This document shows, piece by piece, positions 1 to 11,668 of a stretch of 64,000 nucleotides of DNA. The notes under the pieces are model-generated. The model saw only the letters and a list, made by a program, of their open reading frames with translations, ran no database searches and was not told the origin of the DNA. The stretch is from contig NC_135251.1 in the NCBI RefSeq assembly GCF_964204865.1, positions 20,584,001-20,648,000 of the forward strand, written 5' to 3'. The DNA comes from Styela clava (Eukaryota > Chordata > Ascidiacea > Stolidobranchia > Styelidae). The position numbers and the translations under genes were made by a program. Position 1 is the stretch's first letter, and every line of letters begins with the position of its first letter.

Positions 1-3000
1 TCCATACCTGCGCATTTTTTGTCGATTTCAACATTAGGGTGACATCATTGCCTACATGACCGAGGACGTCATTGAGGATTTGCACGCGATATAACTTTCC
101 TTTTTTATTTTTGAATTTTTGAAACATTCAGTAACAACGAGCACATTAAATAAATTTAATAATAGCAAACGGTACACCGCGCGATTTTAATCAGGTAGCA
201 AGTCATGATGTTGGTCAAAGCCAATAAACAAGTGCATATTTAGCCGACCCGACTCGAGTGATGATAAGGCATCATTCTCAGTCGAGTACTTGGTTTCCAG
301 ATAATATCATAAAATTTTTCTAATAACTATTTGAAGTCGTTGGAGGGAATTAGAATTGTATTCCAGTCTTCAATTACCGTATTAACGTATCTTATACAAA
401 ATGTAAAAAAATCCTTCGTTATAACACTGTCAGCAATGAAATCAAAAACGTTTTGTTAAAATCAGATAGAGTGACTTGTTTAACGTGTCTTTCTGCTAAG
501 TATATACTCCAGTCTGGCGCATTTATCCATTAATCCCTAAAAAATTGATGGGGCGGCCATAAAAAAGGCTATGACAGAGCAATACATGTTATACCTTGCA
601 TATATCGTGCTCATCTAAGTCAAATGGTTTCGCAAACTTCCTCTAGTTTCCCCTCCCTCACCGCTGTACTCTAGACTAAATTAAAAAATGTTATATGAGC
701 GAGTACGTTTTTAGCAAAGGTTATTTTTGTTTTTGAAATGGTGGCGGGCGGTATACAAATAATCTCTCTCCCCGCTCTTTATGGAGTTTCATCATATTTA
801 CCCTAATACCTAATTCTACCAAAAACCAACGAAAAGCCTAAACATCTACCTACGTTATTGTTGTACAATATAAAATTTATGTTTAGTATATAGATTAATA
901 TTTAATCATAATAGTAATCAGCGCCTTCACATCGCACTTTTCTACAATCGTATAATCTTTTATAATAACGTATGAACTTCTTATAACCTTGACATTTACA
1001 AATACTCTACACAGCAGTTTTAAAAAGATTTTAATCGCGCTTCCCCGATTTTTATATGGTTGTATTAAAGGTGCGATTTTTCTTTATATACGTGACAAAC
1101 AATAGTCGAGTTGCCCTGAACTAACATGACTTGCAATTGGCGCTCATTCAATTCTGTAATCATTGATCGAGAAAAATATTTTGAAATCAAGAACGGACAA
1201 CGAGCATCAGAAAGTATCGGACATATATATTCTAAGCTTGACTGGACAAGGTCCTACGAAGACCTGGGGAACAGCTTCGTGACTGTCACATAATATGCTC
1301 AAAGATGTAAGAATGACAGGACAAAATCAAACTGTCCTAAAATGAATAAATCAAATAAATTGTTTCGACACAAAGAAATATATTTTGTGTAAAAAATATT
1401 ATTTCGAGTTGTGAATAATTGATGCGATTCTGTCATTTTTCATAAATTCAACTTCTCCTGGGTTGAAGAGCGAGTTCATTAATTTAAATTTAAACCGTTA
1501 GACTAAGGTAAAGTTATAGTTATGTCAAATATTTTTGCTACTACCGGCGCCACACCTCCGACTATGGATATTAATGAATGACAAGCCTGTCGGTTGGAAA
1601 TTTGGTTAACGATTCTAAACAGCAGTGTTTGAATATTTTATTTTGGCGATGTTCTTCTTTTACATATCTATTTATATTTTTTATATTTGTTCATTGATTT
1701 GCTATATTAATGGATTTGGTAGTTACAACAACCCACCTTTTCCGGTTGAATATTTGCAGTCAGCACTTCAATTACACAATATATTGGGCCACAATTGAGA
1801 ATGAGGATGGTACATTTCATCAAAACATGAAAATAGTATCACAACAAATCTCGAAGGACACCAATTATGGCAACTACTCATCACCTCCAGTTATGATGTC
1901 ACACATACAGATGATTTTATTATCAATAATCAATTTCAATTACTTCCTGGTTCGTCTCGATTCCTGATTAACATCCAATCAGACTTGAGATTATTAGGAA
2001 CCACACATGGACGTGAACAGTAAAATCAAGTCATATGGTTACTATTTGCTCGATATACTTACTCGGTAAACTAAAAAAAAAATGGTTTTAAAAATTTAAG
2101 TAAAAAACGTTATGAAAGAAAAGTGCGAATGCACTGAATTCATAAAATGTACGTGATTTCAAATTCAACCTATACGGCACGTGTAAGAAGCAACAGTAAA
2201 ATAGAAGTAATTTTCAAATAGATTTACGCTTTTTCGAGATTAGCCTTTTACATCCCCGCTGTGTCATAGTTGAGTCTGGATTTAGAGAGACACTCTTTTC
2301 AATGGTGCATACTTGAACATATATAAAAACGTGAGATTACCAAAACAATTTAGAGAGAAATACATCAAATTGATTCTGTACTCAAGCGATCACACAAGGA
2401 AATGATAACAAGTAATTGGGGAAATAGGTTTCGATTGTAAACAAATAAATTCGCGCATACTCACATTAAAACGATTTCGTAACGATGGTAACCGAATTGT
2501 ATTCAAAAAGTGGATTTTTGAATTATGATGTCATCATAAACTCAGGATAGTTCATTTACATAAAATGAAATTGAAAAAGTAATTTCTAAAATGTTTCTAA
2601 TGTTTTTTTTAAAAAACGCATGACATTCACAAGATGTACGAATGCGTGGGAATCTACATTGCTTTACACCAGATTCGGAAATGACATTTACAGTAGTGGA
2701 CAACTGTCTTGATCGCATTTCAAGATAAATACTGCCGTAGTAAGTAACCTTCCTACACGAAGTATACGACTGGTGGCATAATAGGCTATCTTGTCGTTTA
2801 CAGTTAAACACGATCGCAATGATTTATACCAGTTCGAGAAATTTGAAAAATGTTCAGATTAACCATCCTTTTACACCAATACTATGGCTCTGCTAATATC
2901 GTACGACCAAACACCTTAGTACAGCAGACAGCCAAATTATTCATAGATGATTACGTATATTTATAATTTATTGATAGGCTCATTCAAGGTAAGATATTGG

Positions 3001-4311
3001 TAAAATAAATTGTTTTGGCCTTGCCCATTTTGGGGCCTAGAAATTTAGTCTATTAATTCAACTTTGGTGCAAATTATTATTCATCTTTTTAAACTACTAT
3101 AATATGGAATAGAAGCAAATTCAACCCTTCTTAGACGTAAACCAGTTGCTACAATTCGTATAGTCGAAACAGCATGCTTATGCCTAAACGTAGGTTATAA
3201 CTTTACTTTTTTCGAAACAGTGCTTGACAACAGAAGATAGATGTTGTCTGCAATGTATTACACAAGGTTGAATAAAACTATTGCTATCGAGCGTGGTGGC
3301 CAACTTGCGAAGCACGTTGACATTTTGTTTGATAATTACAAAAGGATATATCGAATATTTTACATTTGAATCTTTCAATCAAGATTAGTCTGGTTCAAAT
3401 TGGCATGAATAATGAAATAATATAATGTACATTGATTCGCGAGCCTAATCTTTTAAAATTTCAATTTAAATAATGCAATCAGGCGTTCTAAAAAGATCGA
3501 TGCCTGCTCAAACTGATTGGAAATAAACAAGTGGTTAGATGATCATGTCAGGTATCATAGACTAGTGCGATGAGAAATGGATTTATTGTCTCTTTCGTAA
3601 TTTAGGTTTGGTTAGATTACTCCTTTCTCTGCTTTTTTTCTGTAAGTTCAATACTTTTGCTAACTTAATTAATCCTAACCTAAGATAAACGGAATCATAA
3701 AAACACATCAAAAAGTTTGCAATCAAGCAATAACAGGATAGTAATCAAGAATATAACTACACAAATTGCACATCCCTTTGTCTCAGAATCACAAGTTATA
3801 ATCTGTCTGACATCCTTTCTGAATCCTAGACTTATGAGTCTTACGATAGTTTCGACACTCGGTGACGACATTACCCATAGTGCAATCTAAGGGTGCTTAC
3901 TTTATCTGTAATACCGGTGGAAAATCTCGTACGTTTAGGAACCGAATGGTTTATATTTTGACATCGAGAGCGATAAAAATAGCTTTGTTCCTAACTCATC
4001 AGAAATCGTTGATTGAATCATTTTTGTATGTTAAATCGTGCATAAACTGATTCGCTTCGCAGCGCTCAGTAGATTGTTTACTGGTCAATAGATAGGCTAT
4101 ATAAGATTGGACTAAAAAGAATGCTGATTGAAGTCACGCGCTATGACCCTTCTGGGTATATTTTTAGTCGGACGACTTTTACCAGTTAAAATTACAAACC
4201 AATATTTTACTCACAACATCAATGTATGATAGCATGCTTGTATAATAGGAAGTTATAGAGATGCAACTATATTTAACGGTATTTATTTAATTTTTATTTT
4301 CAGTCTGATTT
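1..4311. other. Non-coding AT-rich stretch, no gene recognised
   Basis: I read both strands for long open frames, splice-bounded exons and familiar motifs and found none that I can support. The open frames here are short (under 90 codons) and of low-complexity composition, as expected by chance in AT-rich DNA. No transposon ends with target duplications were recognised. Small exons of a gene outside the window could have been missed. Confidence 0.5.
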
Positions 4312-4836
4312 GTGGGTTCAAAAATAATATTTTGGTTTTGGAATAGATTCCCTACGTTATATTTTCCATATAACTCTTTTTCAGTTTGGCTCATTAGGAG
4401 AAGTTTTTATGCAGATTTCCGTTACATTCTAATATTTCATATTATATTGGAGCTATTTATGAATCGAAGTATTGCGAACCACAGTGACTCACACTAAGAG
4501 GATGACGAAGAATATGAATCCTATCCTATTCCAGTTTTAGAACTTCAAGAATTTCATATTATCAGTGAAAATAAAGTAACCTTACCCCATTTAACGTGAC
4601 AAACAAGGTAGGCTATTACTGTACATATATTCTTAATTGGAATTCATACTTTCTGTTGGGAACCCTTACATCGTAAAAAATTTCAAATGTCAGTTTTGAC
4701 AGCCCCTAAAACGCCGAGAGTTCCAGCCAATGAATGTATTTGCATGCCCATAAATACAGTTTACGCAGATGTTGCCTTACAATGGCCTACTGCTGTAAGA
4801 ATTGTCACGTTATTCTTATTGCTGGCTTTGATCTAA
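4312..4836 (+). pseudogene. Possible decayed coding region, unrecognised
   Basis: One frame stays largely open for about 175 codons, with in-frame stops only at 4495 (TAA), 4597 (TGA) and 4609 (TAG). The three open pieces are a hydrophobic one of 61 codons, an acidic one (EDDEEYESYPIPVLE) directly after the first stop, and a piece starting at an ATG at 4687 (MSVLTAPKTPRVP...) that ends in a hydrophobic tail before TAA at 4834-4836. So few stops over this length is unusual here, which suggests a degraded gene. I do not recognise a family. It may instead be chance, or small exons whose junctions I misread. Confidence 0.2.
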
Positions 4837-6510
4837 GCTGTAAATCTTGTATCTCTATCAGCCATAGCAAATAAGGTAAATGCAATCTCGTGTCGTCCAT
4901 AACTCAGTTTATACGAGTGTATTTTGATAATCTTTCTAACAATGCAATATAAGTTATTGTACAATAACAATAAGACACCCATTCTGCATTCTCTGCCAAC
5001 CCGGACCCTACCACTGCCCCCGGATACCTACCTTTTAAGTCTATGATACATGTGATACCTGCCTTTTTAGTAGTGTCCTGCCAACCTCACTGACAAATTC
5101 CCTCTACTTTGACTCTCACCAAAGTTTTTCCACGAGAAAGAAATAGCGCGGATCAGCACAGAACTGTAACATTATTCATTCGAGGTAATCATGCGGTTGA
5201 AAAGGTTATTTCCATAAGTTATGCATTCCATTGTTTACTCGTTGTAGTATGCATTCACTAAAAATAGATCAACACAGTCAAGCTTAAACTATGGATGTGA
5301 ACATTCAATGAATATTTCCAAATATAAATTACGTATGCCAGTAGCATATTACACAGTAAAAATTTGAGACTAAACCACAAATAAAAAATGAGTAGTGAGT
5401 GTAACTTGCTGTAGCCAGTAATTATAATATCTTGCTAATTAGAATCGAATTGAACTTCTCGACTATGTGGGCTGCAGATAGAATACAATCGAATAACTCA
5501 AGCTTTTTCGCCCATTACTTGGATATGGGAAACAGCATCTCTTGAACTTTGGTCAAATCAACATTCTTGAAATGCTGTAAAATGCAGGTCAATTTATTAA
5601 TTCATTTTAAAAGTAAAACTAGTTCAGTACAGAATTTCAAACGGATATGACTCACCGTGAAAGAAACCAAAGTATTAGGTTTCATCCTTTCACACTTTCA
5701 AAATCATCTTACATACAACAGGAAAATATACATCCATGTATATACAACAAGGATTTTATCGAAATTCTCGATACTACTATTCAGTATGTGCTGAGGCTAC
5801 ATATAAGATAAATACGTTTTTTGTGAGCAAAGTTGTTCGTAAACATTCATGAGATGCATTCTGTACTTGTTTCAAGAATGCATTTCATATATCCTGAGAC
5901 TGTATATTTAGGCTTACAAAGCTTGGAAAAGGTATTTCTACAATACCCACAAAATGAAATAAGTGAAACCATAACCGGAGTCCTATCCCAGTCGAGGCAT
6001 TTGCTATTCAAAACAAGGAACCGCTCTATGGGTTCATTGTATTATATGCGCTATTAAATGCATCAATGTCAATTTCGCAACGTTGGTTGCATTTCTTCTT
6101 TTAGTTTCTTTTAATGGGAAATAAGGTACATTTTGGGTCCTTATTCGAGTATAAAATGGCATAGCGCACCTGTCTTAGCATAATATACAACCTTGGCATA
6201 TAGTCGCATGGTATCGCTATAGAGCTGAATATTGAACGAACGGGATGCATACATGTAAGATCAATTTTTTTAAATCATTTATATAATATCTTCTTTGTTT
6301 ACATTTGTCACTCCGCTTTTATTATTTTTTAAGCAGATGAATGTAGATTGCGTATGTATTTGCATTTTCTTGAGAATTAGTTCGTTTTGTTGGGTGTAAA
6401 ATATGTTAAAAATCAAATCGTACCAATAATTTTTTTTTTACCTGAGTTAATTAAAGTCCTAAGTGAATCAAGAGTCTTGCTGCATACTAACACAAATATA
6501 TTTCTGAAAC
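4837..6510. other. Non-coding, nothing recognised
   Basis: No supported gene, RNA or transposon end was found. A 74-codon open frame near 5833-6057 has no recognisable motif and no splice context and is not called. Confidence 0.4.
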
Positions 6511-6541
6511 GTTTCGTCTGACCAAGGTCAGACTTCTTCAG
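6511..6541 (-). repeat. Penelope-like hairpin motif, hammerhead-like
   Basis: On the minus strand the sequence reads CTGAAGA, then A, then an 8-bp perfect stem (GTCTGACC / GGTCAGAC) with a TT loop, then GAAAC. CTGANGA, helix II and GAAA in this order is the conserved core of a hammerhead ribozyme, and similar CTGAAGAAG-stem-GAAACG motifs occur in Penelope-like retroelements. One extra A sits between the core and the stem, so activity is doubtful. No reverse transcriptase ORF is seen nearby, so at most this is a terminal remnant. Confidence 0.4.
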
Positions 6542-6690
6542 ACATTCTTAGGTCAACTATTTTACTTTTATTTGTCACTGGGTTTTCTTTGTGTACCTTA
6601 CTCTTTTCACCAAAACTTCCATGCACGATAACCACTGTACATATAACCTCGGAGTTAAACGTGAACAGGCATACCAATCATATAAAAACA

Positions 6691-7173
6691 CAAGAGAGCT
6701 ATGCTCAAATATATGGACACGGAGGGCGAAACGAAATATTTTATCACCAACTCCCCGAGAATCATATGCGGTAACTTTCCAGTAATTTTTCGGGGTACAG
6801 TGACTGTCATAGCTTTACCAGGTCCTGTGACGATGATCCATTCTTCATAATTCAGTTTCAACGTGAATTGAAATACCAAGTGATCCGAGTCACTTCTGTA
6901 TTACCATATCAGGTACCGCAGTTTACCATTCCCCATATTAATCTTCCCAAAACCATATGCGCAAGAAATCCTTAGATATATATGAGGTCGCGGAACCGCA
7001 ACAGGGTGGCAACATTTGATGACGTCATTGCACACAAAAAGCGATTCTCATACAGCTCACAGAAATATTTGAAATAAAAGTAATAGCCTTCTAGCGAAAA
7101 TTTAAATCTTTAACCACTGAAAATTTCAAAGCAATTGGTTCAGTAGTTGGAGAGAAAAATAGCAAAACGATCC
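6691..7173 (+). repeat. Interspersed repeat, CAAGAGAGCTA family, copy 1
   Basis: It begins with CAAGAGAGCTATGCTCAAAT and later includes the segment around 7080-7160 (AATAGCCTTCTAGCG, CAAAGCAATTGGTTCAG). Matching segments in the same order occur at 45,831-46,125, and the first part recurs at 46,168. About 200 bases in the middle are not shared with the other copies. The class (SINE or DNA element) cannot be decided by eye. Confidence 0.55.
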
Positions 7174-7455
7174 ATAGGTGGTGGGGCCTGTTAAGCCACG
7201 CCGTTTGCATGTGTTTCCTCCCTCCCTCTAGTCTCCACAACGAACGATGGAATAATAGTCCAGTCTAAGACAAAACCAAATGGATAATTGATAGTCACAC
7301 TGCATACGCAGCAAGTCCAAAGTTATCATATAAAAAACCAATCATTTTTTCGCAGTCGCCCTACATTCTCCGGTATCATATGAAGGAGTAAAGTTACAGG
7401 TAAATGTTATAGTAGTCAATGTTGTTTTACGTGTTGGAATTTCAACAATATAGAC

Positions 7456-8331
7456 CAGGGTGGTTCAAGGTTGTCGGCCTCGCGGGCCACACTATTATTT
7501 TTGTATTGTTCGCGGGCCACAATGGTGCCAAGATTGGTAAACAGTGCAATACAAAACAAACATTTTTATTGTCCAAACATATTGATCATTATTTGTCATT
7601 TATCAAGATGAAAAAAAAATGCAAAAGCCACCAAAAAAACTCACTAAAACATGCAAAAATCTTATTATATCTACATTTAGTGTAGGATTTCAAACTCTTC
7701 TTAACGGAGAAAGTAACATAAGAAGAAAATGCCGTTCCAGATTGTCACCGACAGTACTTGTAGACAAATCAAGCATTGTGGGATTTTCCTTCCCATATCC
7801 ATTCATTATCTGTTTGAATTGGTCAGCTTTCTTTTCAAACTCATTTTTACAAAATAACTCATAAATAACTGCAGATTGTTTGATTACCGAATTTTACCAA
7901 ATTTGAGATACAGGAGAATAATTACTAAATTTCCTGACGCATTTTTGTAATACTGGTTAGGCTGGTTGCAAGAAAAGACCAGGCAGGAATTTTATTGTTC
8001 GGTCATAACATTAATATTTAGTCATCAGGCATAGCCAACCTAGGCTAATAGATTCCTCATTCGATTTTTAGTTTGCTATGAAGCCTATTTTGTTAACATA
8101 TATCCCCGAGGAAAGCCAGTTAACAATTTGGACTAGCCATTAGTCAACTTTGCTAGTTGCCTCAGCTAGCCATAACACTAGTCAACTCAGTGACATTAGT
8201 GATGTAACAATATGTCAAAAGATTTTTCTGGGTATTTTCATGACGAAATAACACCGCAAACGCGACGCGGGCCACAGATAATGAAGCCGCAGGCCACATG
8301 TGGCACGCGGGCCTGGGTTTGGACCACCCTG
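7456..8331. mobile_element. hAT-like DNA transposon, non-autonomous (876 bp)
   Basis: The left end reads CAGGGTGGTTCAA and the right end is its near-exact inverse (TTGGACCACCCTG). Inside both ends there are several copies of CGCGGGCCAC. This CAGGG terminus with GC-rich subterminal repeats is typical of hAT elements. The flanks (atatagac and aattatagac) are related but do not form a clean 8-bp duplication, so the exact right boundary is uncertain by one or two bases. A possible coding remnant lies inside on the minus strand (7690-7860). Confidence 0.75.
7690..7860 (-). pseudogene. Coding-like remnant inside hAT element
   Basis: A minus-strand frame is open for 56 codons and reads in part ELFCKNEFEKKADQFKQ, with balanced, protein-like composition, then stops at 7690-7692. 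It lies inside the hAT-like element at 7456-8331, so a fragment of transposase or of captured host sequence is the natural guess. I do not recognise a specific motif. Confidence 0.3.
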
Positions 8332-10453
8332 AATTATAGACATTCATGGAAATATAACATGCACATTCAATAGTGAACATACCTACATAACCGAGTGTTT
8401 GGAGAAGTGTAGTGAAATGTGGTTAATCATTTCGTCAATAAAAACAGAACTTTCATATAATTCCGGAAAATATTTGACCTTTCAACATAAAAGTTAAAAT
8501 GATATTTTTTCCATGACAAGGGTGCTAATTTCAACTTTTTACAGCTTAGTATTTCAAGAACGCTTTTAACATTTTTAAATGCAAGATGTTACGCGGTTGA
8601 CTGTGCCTTCATGATCTTGATTATGACATAAATCAATTAAAGTAATTTAAAATCAGTAATTTAAAAGTTAAATGCGAAAGATATGCTATTGAAGTTACAA
8701 CGCTATCTACTTTTGTCTATTAACAATAGAGTAATAGATTTTAAAATGCTCCACATACGTTTATATCGAGTTTCGAATCATGGACTAAAAGTATCTCAAA
8801 TGTGTACATACTGTGAAATGTCAAAAATACAGAAAAAATTTATTTGAAGAATTTTCAAAAGGGAGCAAAAATGGTAGCGATAGCAGGGCACAGTGACCTA
8901 AAAACTGACAGAAATTCCTATCATAAACGATTGTGATGGAAGAGGTATTTTTGAAGAAAATTTTTACCTTGGCAATCGTATATCCACTGTCAGTTACATT
9001 GATTTTTGACGGACTGAAATTTTTCGTTTTCCAAAAATGAATTAATCTGAATATGTCTGCTCGCAAAGAGTTATTCCCTTCTTATGATGTATTTTAACAT
9101 ATATATTCTACTCTTGCCCTGTTAGTTATCATTATTCAATACCCAAGTTGGCGGTTGGAATTTCATACGTCGCATATGTCGCAGGTGTAAGCGTACAATA
9201 AACTAGCTTTATTCATTTTTGCTTGTTGAGATTGCCATAAACTGTTATGCTTCCGAAAGGCGGTCAGTCTTATACTACGTTCTACCAAATTAATCTTCTG
9301 GCTAATTGGACGTGGAGTGGACCTATGGATTGTTGTAATATTGTTGTTGTTGTAAAAAATCGCTTCCCTCCAAGTCTTGCTTTGTAATTTACAGTGATTA
9401 AATATTACTATTGTCATTAGAAAGCTATTACTTTTAATTATTTCCTGTGGACTCCATGGGTTTCCTTTTCCACTTTCGTTTTGCTTTTCGTGTCCATACA
9501 TTTAAGCATTGCTCTCTTGTTGTTAGCAATAATGGTACTCGCCATTAAAGATCTTAGGAATAAACTCGGAATATCTACTCTGAATTTCACCTCACAAAAT
9601 TAGAAATATTTAGGAGTGTTTTGTTTATTTGATTTCAAAATTCATTTCGCTCATAATTGGAAGGAATATAAAAGGAACTCAAATGAAACTAATCTAATTA
9701 TTACATGACAAAACATAATCAGTGTTAAAGATTTTGAACTTACATTTTACGGCACTCAATTAATGCTCAATTTTTTTTTAATTAAGGTTCTGTGTCCCAA
9801 TGCCTCCCTTATAACTTGGAAATGGTGTTACATGGTGTGAGATAAATATCGGAAAAAGTTACATAGTTTTTATGGCAGTGTTATGAAAAACATATCTATG
9901 TATATCTCTATGCAATATTTCAATATGCAATATTGGATGAATGTCTCAGACCACACGATACAGATGCAAATTTCAAAGTTTAAAATTGAAGTCATAACAA
10001 TGACGTACTGAAGTTCATCAATCAATTCATTAGGATTCCAATTTTTTGCAAACGTGATACAAAATGAGAAAAAAAGCATATACAACTATGTACATAAATG
10101 TATTGTGATGCAGTTTTATCTTTTTAAACAATGTTTAAGTGCAGAAAAATATTCGCAAGAGGTGGTCAAGAAGCTACATATGGTGTTTCACACTTTGTGT
10201 CGTTCATTTTGATGCCTAAAGTGAAATGCTCTCCAGACCATTTTATATAGCTTTAGCAATGGATTTGAATGCATGCCAACACATTGTCAAATATTCTGGC
10301 GACATACAAACTGTAAACGATGCCGTGAATTCAACAAAACACCTGCAGGGTTGTGAAAAGCGCATGGCATTCTATCCGTGTGCCATCTTTAACGTTTCTG
10401 ACATGAACGTGTGTGTACTCTTTGTACGCAGAACTTAATATAAAATTTTATGT
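8332..10453. other. Non-coding, downstream of the receptor gene
   Basis: No supported gene. The 112-codon minus-strand open frame at 9163-9501 is low in recognisable motifs and has no splice context, so it is not called. The right part of this block would contain the 3' UTR of the minus-strand receptor; I could not place a confident AATAAA for it. Confidence 0.4.
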
Positions 10454-11668
10454 TTAAACAGAGTTCATTTTAGGAGTGGCTCCATGTTCTGTGACGTCAG
10501 AATTTCGTTTAACTTTTAAAGCGTCATAATCTACTTCATCTTCACACTCTAACCCCATCAAGTGTGAGGGGGTGGATTTCCTTGATGAACGCTGAAATTC
10601 GTCATGATGCCATCCCATTCTCCTACAAACTGGAAATCCAAAAACGATTTTTCTCCAATTTCGAAAAGTGCAAAGTGCGCAGATGATATTTACGGTGAGG
10701 TTAATGTCATTAAGTGCAATAATAGATGACAAAAGTTCAATATATTTCTTGGTCAAAATCCAAACGAGACTTCCAGTTATTGCGTCAGTGACGATGATAG
10801 CCACGGTCAATATAAAACTTCTACGAATACCAGACCATAGTGCAGGATAAGCTGCAACGCCTGTGTTTGAACTCCCCTTCGTTGAACCAGGTTTTTCTTT
10901 CTTCTGATGAATAATTTGCATGAGGATTGGATAGACATATAAAGCTATCAAAGATAGTTGGTATAGACACGAAAGTCCCGCATAAAAATACATAGCAACT
11001 CTAGAATTGTACTCAAATACACTGCATTTTTCCCGATGGTACGTTATCTTGGCCGTTTCGCCATCTAACGGTATGAAGGTAAGAAATGCAACAACTGCCG
11101 ACGTGAGTATGATAATAACGAGGACAACCCAATCAAAGATTTCAACTACTTTTGTGCGCAAATGTTTCAATTCGGGTTTGGTGTAAAACATACGCTGTCT
11201 GAGCCACAAATGCACATATGTCAGGCAGATTGCAACGTTGTACACACTTTTCCCAGCTACCATTAATGTTCTACACGCGGTTAAAAGCTCTCCTGGGCCT
11301 TTTGGTAGAAATACAACGATTTGATGTAGCACACATCTTGCAATTGCCATCAGCATCACTGCAGCACACGAATAGTGCAAATATCTCTCTCGTCGTTCTT
11401 GTCCACATCCACTCACGCGCGCCATGTTGCGGAATCTCCAACTATAATAAACGAGAGCGACAAAAACGTAAACTGTCAACAGAGTGATGAGTAGAAGAAC
11501 CACTTCCCCAACAATCCATCTTGCTTGAGAATACTGTGAAGTTGAAATCGGTAAAGGAGTTGACGTAAACGATAATGGCAATACTGTCGTTGTTTCATTG
11601 TATATCATTGCGCTTCCATTATTGATTAATTCTGACAAACTCGTATCCAATGCCATCCCCGATGTCAT
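10454..11668 (-). CDS. Orphan seven-transmembrane receptor, intronless
   Basis: This single open frame encodes 404 residues. The N-terminus is Ser/Thr-rich with two N-glycosylation sites (N17-G-S, N24-E-T) and no obvious signal peptide. Seven hydrophobic segments lie at about 52-76, 98-120, 129-156, 178-199, 224-252, 280-305 and 310-336. Cys132 at the start of TM3 and Cys215 in the second extracellular loop can form the usual GPCR disulfide. The cytosolic tail (about 337-404) is basic, then acidic, with many Ser/Thr. The DRY motif at the end of TM3 is absent: the sequence is HLWLRQRM. There is no classical NPxxY in TM7, where LNDINLTVNIICAL stands instead. I infer a plasma-membrane receptor, ligand unknown, divergent from mainstream rhodopsin-like receptors. 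The first ATG is followed by another in-frame ATG at residue 5, so the start could be four codons later. Lack of introns is common for GPCRs. Confidence 0.85.
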   Translation of the reverse strand: MTSGMALDTSLSELINNGSAMIYNETTTVLPLSFTSTPLPISTSQYSQARWIVGEVVLLLITLLTVYVFVALVYYSWRFRNMARVSGCGQERRERYLHYSCAAVMLMAIARCVLHQIVVFLPKGPGELLTACRTLMVAGKSVYNVAICLTYVHLWLRQRMFYTKPELKHLRTKVVEIFDWVVLVIIILTSAVVAFLTFIPLDGETAKITYHREKCSVFEYNSRVAMYFYAGLSCLYQLSLIALYVYPILMQIIHQKKEKPGSTKGSSNTGVAAYPALWSGIRRSFILTVAIIVTDAITGSLVWILTKKYIELLSSIIALNDINLTVNIICALCTFRNWRKIVFGFPVCRRMGWHHDEFQRSSRKSTPSHLMGLECEDEVDYDALKVKRNSDVTEHGATPKMNSV

